DNA of 64,000 nucleotides, from NCBI RefSeq assembly GCF_034387475.1, contig NZ_JAXCIL010000001.1:744001-808000 (forward strand), given 5' to 3'. The number at the start of each line of letters is the position of its first letter. Position 1 is the first letter of the stretch. The notes below the pieces were generated by a model. It did not search any database and was not told the DNA's origin. It saw nothing but the letters and a program-made list of their open reading frames with translations. The translations under genes were made by a program, and so were the position numbers. Source of the DNA: Pseudomonas sp. Teo4 (GTDB lineage: Bacteria > Pseudomonadota > Gammaproteobacteria > Pseudomonadales > Pseudomonadaceae). This document shows positions 35,528 through 44,725 of this stretch, piece after piece.

Positions 35528-36682
35528 TCACCACAAAGCGTTTGCTCCTGAAGTGATAGCCCTGGCGAACACCTCGATCGCCTTGTCCACCTCGGCCTCG
35601 GTGGTGAACCGCCCGATGCTCACCCGCACGCTCTTGCGGGCCTGCGCTTCATCCAGCCCCAACGCCAACAGCACATGCGACGCGGCATTGCTTGCCGAAT
35701 TGCAGGCCGAGGTGGTCGACAGCGCCAGCTCACTGGCCAATGCCGTGCTGTTGAAACCTTTGGCCAGGATGCACAGGTTCAAGGTGTGGGGTATGCGCTG
35801 TTCGGCAGAGCCGTTCAGGCTGACGTCGGGCAGCGCCAGCAAGCCCTTGCGCAGGCGTGCGGAAAGTTGCTCGATGCGTTGGTGTTCGTTGTCGCCAGGC
35901 TGGCCGGCGAGGGCGAATGCGGTGCCCATGCCGACGATCTGGTGAGTGGCCAGGGTGCCGGAGCGCAGGCCCTGCTCATGACCACCACCGTGAATTTGCG
36001 CACGCATCAAAGCGCGCGCACGTGGCCCGACATACAGCGCCCCGATGCCTTTGGGGCCGTAGACCTTGTGCGCCGAGAAGGACATCAGGTCCACCGCCTG
36101 GTGGCCCAGGTCGATGGCCAGCTTGCCCACGGCCTGCGCCGCATCCACGTGCAGCAGGGCACCGTGCTCACGGACCCGCTCGCCGATGGCGGCGAAGTCG
36201 GTAATGGTGCCCAGTTCATTGTTCACGGCCATCAGCGACACCAGCCGGGTATCGTCACGCAGCGCTGCTTGCACCGCGTCAGGCTGGATCAGCCCGTCCG
36301 CGTCTGGCGCCAGTCGGGTGACCGACCAGCCCAGGCGTAGCAGTTCGGCAACGGTATCGAGCACCGCCTTGTGCTCAAGTTGGCTGGTGATCAAGTGACC
36401 AGGCTGACCCAGGCCCTGGGCAATGCCCTTGAGCGCGAGGTTGTTGGACTCGGTGGCGCCGGAAGTCCACACCAGATCGGCAGGTGTAGCACCTACACGT
36501 TCGGCCACCTGCTGACGGGCCATTTCAACGGCATCGCGGGCGGCCTGGCCGTAAGCATGTCCGCTGGAGGCGGGGTTGCCGAAATTCGCCTGGCGACCCA
36601 GGCAGGCGAGCAAGGTCTCGATGACCCGGTCGTCGACCGGGGTGGTGGCGGCGTAGTCGAAGTAGAGCGGGGCACTTGGCAT
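35528..36682 (-). CDS. Cysteine desulfurase, IscS/NifS-like, orphan (384 aa)
   Basis: PLP enzyme of the NifS class: LYFDYAATTPVDDRV at the N-terminus, HVDAAQAVGKLAIDL, the PLP lysine in SFSAHKVYGPKGIGA, and the catalytic cysteine in STTSACNSAS. The active-site loop has the long form typical of class I (IscS/NifS). There is no iscR, iscU or other Fe-S gene nearby, so it is a solitary paralogue rather than the housekeeping copy. Probable role: sulfur transfer to an unknown acceptor. Confidence 0.9.
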   Translation of the reverse strand: MPSAPLYFDYAATTPVDDRVIETLLACLGRQANFGNPASSGHAYGQAARDAVEMARQQVAERVGATPADLVWTSGATESNNLALKGIAQGLGQPGHLITSQLEHKAVLDTVAELLRLGWSVTRLAPDADGLIQPDAVQAALRDDTRLVSLMAVNNELGTITDFAAIGERVREHGALLHVDAAQAVGKLAIDLGHQAVDLMSFSAHKVYGPKGIGALYVGPRARALMRAQIHGGGHEQGLRSGTLATHQIVGMGTAFALAGQPGDNEHQRIEQLSARLRKGLLALPDVSLNGSAEQRIPHTLNLCILAKGFNSTALASELALSTTSACNSASNAASHVLLALGLDEAQARKSVRVSIGRFTTEAEVDKAIEVFARAITSGANALW

Positions 36683-36819
36683 TGGGGCGGGTCCGTTTCT
36701 GCCGCCGTGAATTCGGCGATCGTTGTAGAAAGCGTACCCGCCGCTGAGGGGATGTTTTTTCTTATTGTTTTGTCATGTCAGCTGATTTCGAGAATAATTT
36801 TCTATTTCTGATTGCATAG

Positions 36820-36835
36820 GTAGAAAATATTCTAC
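36820..36835. promoter_or_regulatory. Palindrome GTAGAA-AATA-TTCTAC in the AT-rich gap
   Basis: Exact dyad in the 162-base AT-rich region between the cysteine desulfurase start and the end of the LysR gene. A related site, GTAGAAAATAGACTAG, lies at 37833-37848 in the LysR/acyl-CoA dehydrogenase promoter (13 of 16 matches). Possibly a LysR operator; T6 on its right side would also allow a plus-strand terminator. Confidence 0.4.
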
Positions 36836-36844
36836 TTTTTTACG

Positions 36845-37771
36845 TCAGGCCGATTGCAGCGCCTTTTCCTCTTCTATCACCACCCGCTCGCACAGCTCGA
36901 TGATCTGTTCGCGCATCCAGCGGTTGGCCGGGTCCTGGTCGGTGCTTTCATGCCAGTACAGGTGGGTTTCCAGCGGCGGTACGTCAACCGGTAGCGGCTG
37001 ATAGCGCAACTGATGGCGACGGGCGAAACGCTCTGGGACGGTCATGACCATATCGGTCTGTTGCAGCACCTGCGAGGCCATCAGGTAATGCTGCGAACGC
37101 AGGGCAACCTTGCGCTGCACGCCCATTTTGCCCAGCGCCAGGTCGACATAGCCCAGGCCGTTGCGGCGGCTGGAAATATGGATGTGGGTCATGCCCAGGT
37201 AATTGTCGAGGGTCAGCTTGGCGTCGGCCAGCGGGTGGCCCTGGCGCAAGGCGCAGACGTAGCGGTCCTGCATGAGTTTGACGTGGCGCACCTGCGGGTC
37301 GGTGTTCAGCGGTGCATCGACGGCAAAGTCCAGTCGCCCGGCGGCCAGCTCCTTGGTGGTGTCGCGGCGCTTGCACAGGAAGCTCTCGATCAGCACCGAT
37401 GGCGCCAGGCGGCGCAGACGCTGGAACAGCGGCGGCAGAATCACCGCCTCGGTGAGGTCGGTCATGCTGATGCGGAAGGTCTTGTTGGCCTGCTGCGGGT
37501 TGAAGATGCGGCTTTCCTGCACCGAGGTTCGCAGCAGCGCCAGGGCATTGCGCACCGGGCCGATGATGTTCTGCGCCATGGGGGTGGGCACCATGCCCTG
37601 GGCGGTACGTACGAACAGTGGGTCGTTGAAGGTCTCGCGCAGGCGCGAGAGGGCATTGGACACCGCCGGCTGGGTGATGCCGACGATCTGCCCGGCGCGG
37701 GTCAGGTTGGCTTCGGTGTAGATCGCGTCGAAAACGATGAACAGGTTGAGGTCGACCTTGCTGAGGTTCAT
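36845..37771 (-). CDS. LysR family regulator, NahR/LinR-like (308 aa)
   Basis: N-terminus NLSKVDLNLFIVFDAIYTEANLTRAG with VGITQPAVSNALSRLRETF is the pattern of the NahR/NodD/LinR subgroup of LysR proteins; the effector domain (TFRISMTDLTEAVILPPLF) is also of that type. Divergent from the acyl-CoA dehydrogenase gene, which it probably controls. No strong ribosome site at 37771, so translation may be weak. Confidence 0.9.
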   Translation of the reverse strand: MNLSKVDLNLFIVFDAIYTEANLTRAGQIVGITQPAVSNALSRLRETFNDPLFVRTAQGMVPTPMAQNIIGPVRNALALLRTSVQESRIFNPQQANKTFRISMTDLTEAVILPPLFQRLRRLAPSVLIESFLCKRRDTTKELAAGRLDFAVDAPLNTDPQVRHVKLMQDRYVCALRQGHPLADAKLTLDNYLGMTHIHISSRRNGLGYVDLALGKMGVQRKVALRSQHYLMASQVLQQTDMVMTVPERFARRHQLRYQPLPVDVPPLETHLYWHESTDQDPANRWMREQIIELCERVVIEEEKALQSA

Positions 37772-37912
37772 GGGCGCCGCTCTTTGTTGGAATTATGGGG
37801 CGATCATATATCGGTTATGAATGTTTATACACGTAGAAAATAGACTAGGTGGATTGAGACCGGCTGATCTAGGCTCTGGCCCCATGTACTTCGAACCGTG
37901 AAGGTAGCCCCG

Positions 37913-39133
37913 ATGGATTTCGCCTATTCACCCAAGGTCCAGGCACTGCGCGAGCGCGTCACCGCGTTCATGGACGCTTATGTCTACCCCGCTGAACCGG
38001 TGTTCGAACGCCAGGTCGCCGAGGGCGACCGCTGGCAGCCGACCGCGATCATGGAAGAGCTCAAGGCCAAGGCGCGCGCCGAGGGGTTGTGGAACCTGTT
38101 CTTGCCCGAGTCGGAGTATGGCGCGGGGTTGAGCAACCTGGAGTATGCGCCGCTGGCCGAAATCATGGGCCGCTCGCTGCTTGGCCCGGAGCCGTTCAAC
38201 TGCTCGGCACCGGACACCGGCAACATGGAGGTGTTGGTCCGCTATGGCAGCGAGGCGCAGAAACGCCAGTGGCTCGAGCCGCTGCTGCGTGGCGAGATCC
38301 GCTCGGCGTTCGCCATGACCGAGCCGGACGTGGCCTCGTCGGACGCCACCAACATGGCCGCCACCGCCGTGCGCGATGGCGACGAATGGGTGATCAACGG
38401 CCGCAAGTGGTGGACCTCCGGTGCCTGCGACCCGCGTTGCAAAGTGATGATCTTCATGGGCCTGTCCGACCCCGAAGGCCCGCGGCACCAGCAGCATTCG
38501 ATGGTGCTGGTGCCGACCGATGCGCCGGGGGTGAAGATCGTTCGGCCGTTGCCGGTGTTCGGTTACGACGATGCGCCCCATGGCCATGCCGAAGTGCTGT
38601 TCGAGAACGTGCGGGTGCCGTACGAGAACGTGATCCTCGGTGAGGGCCGTGGCTTTGAAATCGCCCAGGGCCGGCTGGGGCCGGGGCGCATTCACCATTG
38701 CATGCGTTCGATCGGCATGGCCGAACGGGCGCTGGAGTTGATGTGCAAGCGCTCGGTCGAGCGCACGGCGTTCGGTCGGCCTTTGGCGCGGCTGGGCGGC
38801 AACGTCGACAAGATCGCCGACTCGCGGATGGAAATCGACATGGCGCGGCTGCTGACCCTGAAGGCGGCCTACATGATGGACACGGTTGGCAACAAGGTCG
38901 CGCGCAGCGAAATTGCCCAGATCAAGGTGGTGGCGCCGAACGTGGCGTTGAAGGTGATTGACCGGGCGATCCAGATGCATGGCGGGGCAGGGGTGAGCGG
39001 TGATTTCCCGCTGGCGTACATGTATGCCATGCAGCGTACCTTGCGACTGGCCGATGGGCCGGATGAGGTGCACCGGGCCGCGATTGGCAAGTATGAGATC
39101 GGCAAGTATGTGCCGGCGGGGATGTTGCGCTAG
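37913..39133 (+). CDS. Acyl-CoA dehydrogenase family protein (406 aa)
   Basis: FAD-dependent ACAD fold: [20 protein letters not shown] (substrate/FAD loop), [16 protein letters not shown], and the C-terminal [18 protein letters not shown] with [18 protein letters not shown]. This branch (ACAD10/11-like, phosphotransferase-linked in other genomes) acts on branched or hydroxylated acyl-CoAs. Here there is no kinase partner beside it. ATG at 37913 is preferred over the GTG at 37898 because of AAGGTAG seven bases ahead. Confidence 0.9.
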   Translation: MDFAYSPKVQALRERVTAFMDAYVYPAEPVFERQVAEGDRWQPTAIMEELKAKARAEGLWNLFLPESEYGAGLSNLEYAPLAEIMGRSLLGPEPFNCSAPDTGNMEVLVRYGSEAQKRQWLEPLLRGEIRSAFAMTEPDVASSDATNMAATAVRDGDEWVINGRKWWTSGACDPRCKVMIFMGLSDPEGPRHQQHSMVLVPTDAPGVKIVRPLPVFGYDDAPHGHAEVLFENVRVPYENVILGEGRGFEIAQGRLGPGRIHHCMRSIGMAERALELMCKRSVERTAFGRPLARLGGNVDKIADSRMEIDMARLLTLKAAYMMDTVGNKVARSEIAQIKVVAPNVALKVIDRAIQMHGGAGVSGDFPLAYMYAMQRTLRLADGPDEVHRAAIGKYEIGKYVPAGMLR

Positions 39134-39206
39134 TCTGTGCTGGCTCTATCACCTTAATAGGAGCAAGCCGCTGCCCATGGGCCGCGCTGACGGCGCGACG
39201 CTCACC

Positions 39207-39292
39207 CTGTGGGAGCCGGCTTGCCGGCGATGCGGGCATTGTGGTCTATGGCACCGGCTTCGCCGGTGATCGCCGGCAAGCCGGCTCCCACA
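39207..39292. repeat. Inverted pair of REP elements
   Basis: TGTGGGAGCCGGCTTGCCGG and its reverse complement, with a central CACCGGCTTCGCCGGTG hairpin, between the acyl-CoA dehydrogenase and HD-domain genes. Confidence 0.92.
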
Positions 39293-39318
39293 ACGACCGC
39301 GCCATAGCCAGAATGCTT

Positions 39319-39972
39319 ATGAACCCTTTACCTTTCGCCCCCCTCCAGCACTTGGCCGACTCGTTGCAGGCGCATTTGCCCGAAGCCTCGGGTGACGGCG
39401 CCCACGACCTGGCGCATATCCACCGCGTGTGGGCCAACGTACGCAAGATCCACGCCGTGGAGGGCGGTGACCTGGAGGTGCTGCTGGCGGCCACCGTGCT
39501 GCACGACTGTGTGGCCGTGGAAAAAAACTCACCGCTGCGTAGCCAGGCCTCACGCCTGTCCGCCGACAAGGCGGCAGGGATACTTGCTGACTTGAACTGG
39601 TCTGCGACTCGCATCGAAGCCGTCAGCCATGCCATCGCGGCCCACAGCTTTTCCGCCAACCTGCCTGCCAACAGCCTGGAGGCGAAGATCCTGCAAGACA
39701 GCGACCGCCTCGACGCCCTCGGCATGGTCGGCATCGCCCGCTGCTTCTATGTTGGCGGGCGCATGGGCACAGCCCTGTATGACCCCTGCAACCCAACCGC
39801 CAAAGGCCGCGACTACCAGGACCGGCAGTACAGCCTGGAGCACTTTCCCAACAAGCTGCTCAAGCTGGCTTCGGGTTTTCAGACCGCGGAAGGCGCCCGC
39901 CTGGCGGCTGAGCGGCATCAGCGACTGGTGTGGTTCGTGGAAGGGTTCTTGGACGAACTTGGTGGGTCTTGA
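39319..39972 (+). CDS. HD domain-containing phosphohydrolase (217 aa)
   Basis: Metal-binding HD-domain residues are in GAHDLAHIHRVWAN and the HD dyad VLHDCVAVE, with LQDSDRLDALGMVGIAR supplying the last aspartate. Similar to YedJ/YpgQ-type nucleotide pyrophosphohydrolases. The start is uncertain (ATG at 39313 or 39319; neither has a good ribosome site), and its leader begins directly at the REP pair. Confidence 0.85.
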   Translation: MNPLPFAPLQHLADSLQAHLPEASGDGAHDLAHIHRVWANVRKIHAVEGGDLEVLLAATVLHDCVAVEKNSPLRSQASRLSADKAAGILADLNWSATRIEAVSHAIAAHSFSANLPANSLEAKILQDSDRLDALGMVGIARCFYVGGRMGTALYDPCNPTAKGRDYQDRQYSLEHFPNKLLKLASGFQTAEGARLAAERHQRLVWFVEGFLDELGGS

Positions 39973-40116
39973 GTCGATGCTGGTTTGCAAAAAATGACAT
40001 TGCGCCGGGCGATTCTGCTTCTGTTGTAGGACATATCTCTTTCGCTTTGTAGAGGTAAAAAGGCCCTCTTGTAGCTGCTAGGTTCCGATGCATCTCAATG
40101 CAAAGGAATGTTGCTC

Positions 40117-41517
40117 ATGCGCGTCAATATCGACGGTAAAGGCCAAGCGGTAGACGGTGATGTCACCACAACGGGTGCTATATGTATTGCGACAGGCGCC
40201 GGATACGTCAGTAACGGCCGGCTCGTCTTGCGCGAAGGAGACCCTACGACGCCCTGTCCTGATTGCGGGCAGGAGGGGACTGTTGCCGAAGGTGCAAGTC
40301 TGTTCATTTCCTGCGGCCGTCCGGTGGCAATAGATGGGGCGCTGGTCATCTGTGGTTGCCCGCCTGGCAGCAACCGGGTTATCGCTCCCCTCCACGAGCT
40401 CCCACCCTCCAGATCATCGGTTGCGAGAACAGCGGGCAGCCACGCTACCGGCCTGGCAAAAGACGTGATGCCTAACAGCTTTGCTCAGAGTGCAGTCAGT
40501 GCAGTACCCGGCACGTTGGAGCCGGGGTTCTATGTTGTTCCGCGAAGCATGTCGTTCGCGCAAGTGCTGATACGGTTATCAGAACACGACGCCACCTTGC
40601 CGATCTCCCGCCTGCAGCGCCTGAACCCCACGTTCCAACATGGCTTCAAAGCCGGAGAAATCTTCGTCATCGGCGACCCCGACAATGGCAATGCCTGCAC
40701 CCGCGAGGAGGCCAAATTGATGGCCGCCGCCGAGCAGGCGCGACGTGCATTGGCGGTGCTGGATTTTGCCGAAGCGGATTTCATGATGGAGCATCAGGCC
40801 GAGATCGCGGGGTTGCTCGGTAATGCCAGCCTGTCGATGGGGGTGGGCAAGGACATGCTGGATCAGGGGCTCAAGCAAGTCAGTACTACCCTGACCCAGA
40901 TCGAGCAACTGCATCAGCGAGAGTTCTTGCGCCATGGGCATTTAAACAGTCGAGAGTTTTTCAACGCGCGCCGTCAGTTGTTGCAGCAGTTGGATGGTCA
41001 GTTGAGGGTGGCTTTTCTGAACAAGCAGTTGGATCTGGGTAGTTATGAGCGGTTGCAGAAGAGCTTGAATATTTCGACCAAGAGCCTGGTGCATCATTGG
41101 TCGAAGGCGGGCGGGCCGGGGCAGATGCCGGGGTATGCGACGCATTTGGATAAGGTGGCGAAGCTGGGTAAGTATCTTAAATATGGTGGGTATTTTGCGA
41201 TTGGGTTGGGTGGGGTTTCGTCTTATATGAAAGTTCAGGAGGTTTGTCGCGCCGGCGAAACTGGCGCATGCAAGAAAGTGCGTTTTACTGAAACGGGCAC
41301 CTTTGCAGGTGGGTTGGGGGGAGGCATGCTGGGGGCCGAACTTGGGTTTGCCGCTGCAGCGATGTTATGCGGTGCTTTCGCGGTGGGAACTGGCGGGCTT
41401 GGTGCACCGTTATGTAGCATTGTCGTCGTTGGCGCTGGCTCTGCTGGCGGCGCTGTTGGTGTCGGAATGCTTGGAGAGAAGGCGGGAGAAGTGCTTTATG
41501 AGGTGACTGATGATTGA
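40117..41517 (+). CDS. PAAR-domain type VI secretion effector with glycine-rich hydrophobic C-terminus (466 aa)
   Basis: Residues 1-90 form a PAAR domain (VNIDGKGQAVDGDVTTTGA, LREGDPTTPCPDCGQEGTV, ALVICGCPPGSNRVIAP) that caps the VgrG spike. Residues 135-190 look like a LysM-type linker (EPGFYVVPRSMSFAQVL, RLQRLNPTFQHGFKAGE), then a coiled-coil region, and from about 370 a series of glycine-rich hydrophobic helices (GTFAGGLGGGMLGAELGFAA; GAGSAGGAVGVGMLGEKAG), as in pore-forming effectors. The GC content and codon choice drop clearly after about 41040. The stop overlaps the next gene by 8 bases. No T6SS structural genes are in the window. Confidence 0.82.
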   Translation: MRVNIDGKGQAVDGDVTTTGAICIATGAGYVSNGRLVLREGDPTTPCPDCGQEGTVAEGASLFISCGRPVAIDGALVICGCPPGSNRVIAPLHELPPSRSSVARTAGSHATGLAKDVMPNSFAQSAVSAVPGTLEPGFYVVPRSMSFAQVLIRLSEHDATLPISRLQRLNPTFQHGFKAGEIFVIGDPDNGNACTREEAKLMAAAEQARRALAVLDFAEADFMMEHQAEIAGLLGNASLSMGVGKDMLDQGLKQVSTTLTQIEQLHQREFLRHGHLNSREFFNARRQLLQQLDGQLRVAFLNKQLDLGSYERLQKSLNISTKSLVHHWSKAGGPGQMPGYATHLDKVAKLGKYLKYGGYFAIGLGGVSSYMKVQEVCRAGETGACKKVRFTETGTFAGGLGGGMLGAELGFAAAAMLCGAFAVGTGGLGAPLCSIVVVGAGSAGGAVGVGMLGEKAGEVLYEVTDD

Positions 41518-41896
41518 ATTCGAAAGTTGGCCGCCGTTATTGAAGCTTGCATTTTTGATCATTCCATTCGTGGTTGGTCTGTTGGGTGTTGCAATTCATA
41601 TTCAAATCTCAATGTCGCGGGATTATGATGTCGCCCTGTCGGCTATCAGAAGTAATCCCTATTTGGAACAGATGAAGCCTGTTTGGGGTGGGGGAAATCT
41701 GAGGTCGCGTTTTTTTTTGTTGAGCACCGTGAGCTCTTTGGTCACATTTCCCTGGCTGCATCTGCGTATGGGATGGTTGGACGAACAGGAGCTTAAACGC
41801 TTTCCAGTTAAGTTGAAAAAGAAAATGGGAATAGCATGGTGGCTGATTTTGATTGGTTCGCTGTGGTTGTTGGTCGCTTACTTTTTTATACAGTAG
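41510..41896 (+). CDS. Probable immunity membrane protein of the PAAR effector (128 aa)
   Basis: Three hydrophobic segments can be seen: LLKLAFLIIPFVVGLLGVAI at the start, FFLLSTVSSLVTFPWL in the middle, IAWWLILIGSLWLLVAYFFI at the end. The gene starts inside the effector gene (8-base overlap), has the same low GC, and is followed by a terminator. A small inner-membrane protein coupled to a membrane-active toxin is the expected immunity arrangement. No family recognised. Confidence 0.65.
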   Translation: MIEFESWPPLLKLAFLIIPFVVGLLGVAIHIQISMSRDYDVALSAIRSNPYLEQMKPVWGGGNLRSRFFLLSTVSSLVTFPWLHLRMGWLDEQELKRFPVKLKKKMGIAWWLILIGSLWLLVAYFFIQ

Positions 41897-41924
41897 TGAT
41901 TTAAAACTCAGGCATAGACGCAAT

Positions 41925-41948
41925 CAGGGCTGCTGATCGGCAGCCCTG
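41925..41948. terminator. Hairpin between convergent immunity and SPFH genes
   Basis: CAGGGCTGC-TGATCG-GCAGCCCTG forms a 9-bp stem with a 6-base loop between two convergent genes; it can serve both directions although the T-tracts are weak. Confidence 0.6.
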
Positions 41949-41957
41949 GTCCAGGCC

Positions 41958-43310
41958 TCACGGGGTCTTCAGGTCCACCATCAGATCCTTGGCTGCCTTG
42001 GTTGCCAGCACGCCCATCAGCTTGCTCATCTCATCCTGACGCCCAATACCGCCTTCCGCGCCGCCCATCATCACGCTTGGGACCGGTGCGGTTGCCGCCG
42101 CGCTGGCCCAGGCTCGGTTGATCTGCACCAATGCATCGAGCTTGGTCTGCAAGGCACCGTCAGCCTTGAGCGATGCCTCGCGGGCATAGGCTTCGGCGTC
42201 GGCGGTGATCTTGGTGGCTTCGGCGTTGACCCTGGCTTTGTCGCGTAGCAGTTCCGCCGTCTGCTTTTCGATCTCTGCACGGCGCTGTTCCCGTTCGGCA
42301 TTGATCAACGTCAGCTGCTTCTCGGTCTCGGCTTCGGTGGTTCGTTCGATCTGCTGGCGCAGGCTTTCCTGACGCTTGGCCTCGACGTCCTTGGCGCCTC
42401 GGGCGGTTACCAGCTGTTTCTCTTCTTCCTCCTTGAGCCGGTTCTGCCTGGCCACCGCCAGTTCGGCCAGTGCCTGTTGCACCCTTACCATCCGCTCCTG
42501 GTATTGGGGGTTGGGGTCGATGTGCGTCACCCGGGCGTCGACGACCTCGACACCGAACAGGCGGAACTGTTGCTGCTTGCGTAGCTCCTGACCGTCCTTG
42601 TCGAGCTTCTTCTCGATGACGAAACGGGTCGAGGAATTGTCGCCAAAGTTGCCCTGCTCGGTGCCGGCCTGGAGGATGGCGGTCTGTGCCGGGTAGTTGT
42701 CGCGCTGCACGCGGATTTCCTTGCGGCTGGTCAGGTACAGGCCGTTGCGCAACTGGTTTTCGAACTCGGCGCCGAAGTGGCTGCGGTTACCCGCATAGTA
42801 GTCGTCGGCGCTCATCAACGAGGCTGTGGCCTGCAGGGTCTCCTTGACCGCCGGAAGCAGTGCGCGCTGCAGGAAGTTGTCTGGCGTGCGGTACTCATGG
42901 GCAATTTTCAGGAAGGCGTCGCCGGTGGGCAGGCGGAATTGGGTGCTGAACTCGGCTTTGGCGTCGACGTTGCCCAGAAACACGATGGGCAGGTTGTCGA
43001 GCGTTACCGCTGGATGCCCGCTTCGGGCGTCTTCCTGAAGGTCCGCCTGCAGGGCTGATTGAACGCCGATGGTGCGACGCCAGACGGTGCTGCGGCCAAA
43101 CCATTTGGTGGCGTAACCAACGTCTTCGACCACTTTCTCCTCGCCGAACATGGTGCGTACGTGGGTCATCTGGCCCGCTTCGTTGTAGAAAAATACCCCG
43201 TTGAACAAAATTGCGAGGGCTCCGACGGCAAGTGTCGGTATTGCAATGGCGGCGATGATCTTGCGGTTGAAGCGGGGCAGGGCGACGTCAAGTTTCGGAA
43301 GCTGTTGCAT
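41958..43310 (-). CDS. SPFH/Band 7 (stomatin-flotillin) family membrane protein (450 aa)
   Basis: One transmembrane helix near residues 18-42 (IIAAIAIPTLAVGALAILF), then an SPFH domain (about 45-260), then a long charged coiled coil rich in Ala, Glu, Arg and Lys (QQALAELAVARQNRLKEEEE to ADAEAYAREASLKADG), the standard flotillin layout. Such proteins scaffold membrane microdomains. AAGGAGT precedes the start. It is followed by no NfeD partner; the next gene upstream on this strand is terC. Confidence 0.85.
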   Translation of the reverse strand: MQQLPKLDVALPRFNRKIIAAIAIPTLAVGALAILFNGVFFYNEAGQMTHVRTMFGEEKVVEDVGYATKWFGRSTVWRRTIGVQSALQADLQEDARSGHPAVTLDNLPIVFLGNVDAKAEFSTQFRLPTGDAFLKIAHEYRTPDNFLQRALLPAVKETLQATASLMSADDYYAGNRSHFGAEFENQLRNGLYLTSRKEIRVQRDNYPAQTAILQAGTEQGNFGDNSSTRFVIEKKLDKDGQELRKQQQFRLFGVEVVDARVTHIDPNPQYQERMVRVQQALAELAVARQNRLKEEEEKQLVTARGAKDVEAKRQESLRQQIERTTEAETEKQLTLINAEREQRRAEIEKQTAELLRDKARVNAEATKITADAEAYAREASLKADGALQTKLDALVQINRAWASAAATAPVPSVMMGGAEGGIGRQDEMSKLMGVLATKAAKDLMVDLKTP

Positions 43311-43476
43311 GGGGCACTCCTTGTGCTGGGAGTGGGCATGCTGGCCAAGGGTGGTGCTTGTCGCAATTAGCTGAATTCAATCCAAGCTGTAGGAGCACTC
43401 CGAATAATTCAGGCGTATGTAGGACAAGGTGCCACTGAACATACAGCGCACTGCCGGGGCGCCAGACCGCTCGGAA

Positions 43477-43495
43477 AGGGCCGCAAAGCGGCCCT
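43477..43495 (-). terminator. Terminator hairpin after the terC-like gene
   Basis: AGGGCCGC-AAA-GCGGCCCT, 8-bp stem, 12 bases beyond the stop of the terC-like gene. The remaining bases of the 43311-43506 gap carry the SPFH promoter only; nothing else is recognised there. Confidence 0.7.
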
Positions 43496-43506
43496 GGTCA
43501 GTTGCC

Positions 43507-44568
43507 TCAAACCCTCAATTGCGGATCCTCTTTCTTCTCGGCGTCCACTGTTTTGCCTGGCGCCTGCTCCGCTGGAGGCAGGGCAACCTCAGTAGCACCG
43601 CTGCGTGTCCTGATCAACGACAACACCACCCCACCCAGAAGCAACCCGAACGTCACCCCCAACGACAGCAACGCCGGTACCTTGCCCACCAACCCGTGGT
43701 AGAAGATCTTGCAGCCGATGAAGATCAGCACCAGCGCCAACGCGTACTTGAGGTAGACGAACCGGTGCATCAACGCCGCCAGCGCGAAGTACAGCGAGCG
43801 CAGGCCAAGGATGGCGAAGATATTGGAGGTGTAGACGATGAAGGGGTCCTGGGTGATGGCGAAGATTGCCGGCACGCTGTCCACCGCGAACACCAGGTCG
43901 GCCAGCTCTATCAGCACCAGGGCCATGAACAACGGTGTGGCGTAGCGCAACGCCTTGCTCTGCCCTGGCGGTGTCATGCGCACGAAGAAGTGCGAGCCGT
44001 GGATCTGGTCGGTGACGCGCATGTGCCTGCGTACGAACTTCAGCACTGGGTTGTTGGCAAGGTCCGGGTGGCTTTCTTCCTTCGACAGCGCCATCTTCAC
44101 CCCGGTGAACAGCAGGAAGGCACCGAACACGTAGAGCACCCAGGCGAAGTTTTGCACCAGTGCCGCACCCACGCCGATCATGATCGCGCGCAGAACCACC
44201 ACGCCGAGGATGCCCCAGAACAGCACGCGGTGCTGGTAACGGCGGGGGATGGCGAAGAAGCCGAAGATCATGGCCATGACGAACACGTTGTCCATGGACA
44301 ACGATTGCTCGACCAGAAAGCCCGTGTAGAACTCAAGCGCCGCTTGCGACCCCAGCTCGAACCAGACCCAGGCCCCGAACATCACGCCAACGCTGAAGTA
44401 GCCCGAGTACAGCAGCAGGCTTTCGCGCATTTCAATTTCGCGGTCCTGGCGGTGCAGAACGCCCAGGTCGAGCACCAGCAAACCGATGACGATGGCCATG
44501 AACACCAGCCACAACCAGGTGCTGGTGCCGAGGAACGGAGTGGTGAGAAATGCTTGTAGAGCTGTCAT
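43507..44568 (-). CDS. TerC/Alx family integral membrane protein (353 aa)
   Basis: Nine or so hydrophobic segments with the TerC signature: VEQSLSMDNVFVMAMIFGFF with the acidic metal-binding residues and ELADLVFAVDSVPAIFAIT in the second half. Alx/TerC proteins export manganese or take part in metalation of exported enzymes and tellurite resistance. Length of 353 is of the Alx type. The start at 44568 is fixed by AAGGAGGGG. The leader (44569-44725) is GC-rich with possible hairpins, but I could not match it to the yybP-ykoY Mn riboswitch. Confidence 0.88.
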   Translation of the reverse strand: MTALQAFLTTPFLGTSTWLWLVFMAIVIGLLVLDLGVLHRQDREIEMRESLLLYSGYFSVGVMFGAWVWFELGSQAALEFYTGFLVEQSLSMDNVFVMAMIFGFFAIPRRYQHRVLFWGILGVVVLRAIMIGVGAALVQNFAWVLYVFGAFLLFTGVKMALSKEESHPDLANNPVLKFVRRHMRVTDQIHGSHFFVRMTPPGQSKALRYATPLFMALVLIELADLVFAVDSVPAIFAITQDPFIVYTSNIFAILGLRSLYFALAALMHRFVYLKYALALVLIFIGCKIFYHGLVGKVPALLSLGVTFGLLLGGVVLSLIRTRSGATEVALPPAEQAPGKTVDAEKKEDPQLRV

Positions 44569-44725
44569 GAGCCCCTCCTTGAATGTCGACGTTGCATGGC
44601 AACAGTGATCCGACATGGCGGCGCGGTAGCCGTCAGAGGGGCCCGGTATCACATGGTTTTGAGCCTAGACCCAATTCCCGGGGAAACCGAATGGTGTGCT
44701 GTTACATTTCTTTGCATCCCACCGC

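Noticed and set aside
41303..41506. Alternative-frame gene inside the PAAR effector 3' end
   Set aside because: The effector frame continues with coherent hydrophobic helices to the overlap with the immunity gene; the other frame has no ribosome site.
44569..44725. Possible yybP-ykoY manganese riboswitch before the terC-like gene
   Set aside because: GC-rich leader with hairpins, but I could not find the conserved GGGGAGUAG block in the right place.
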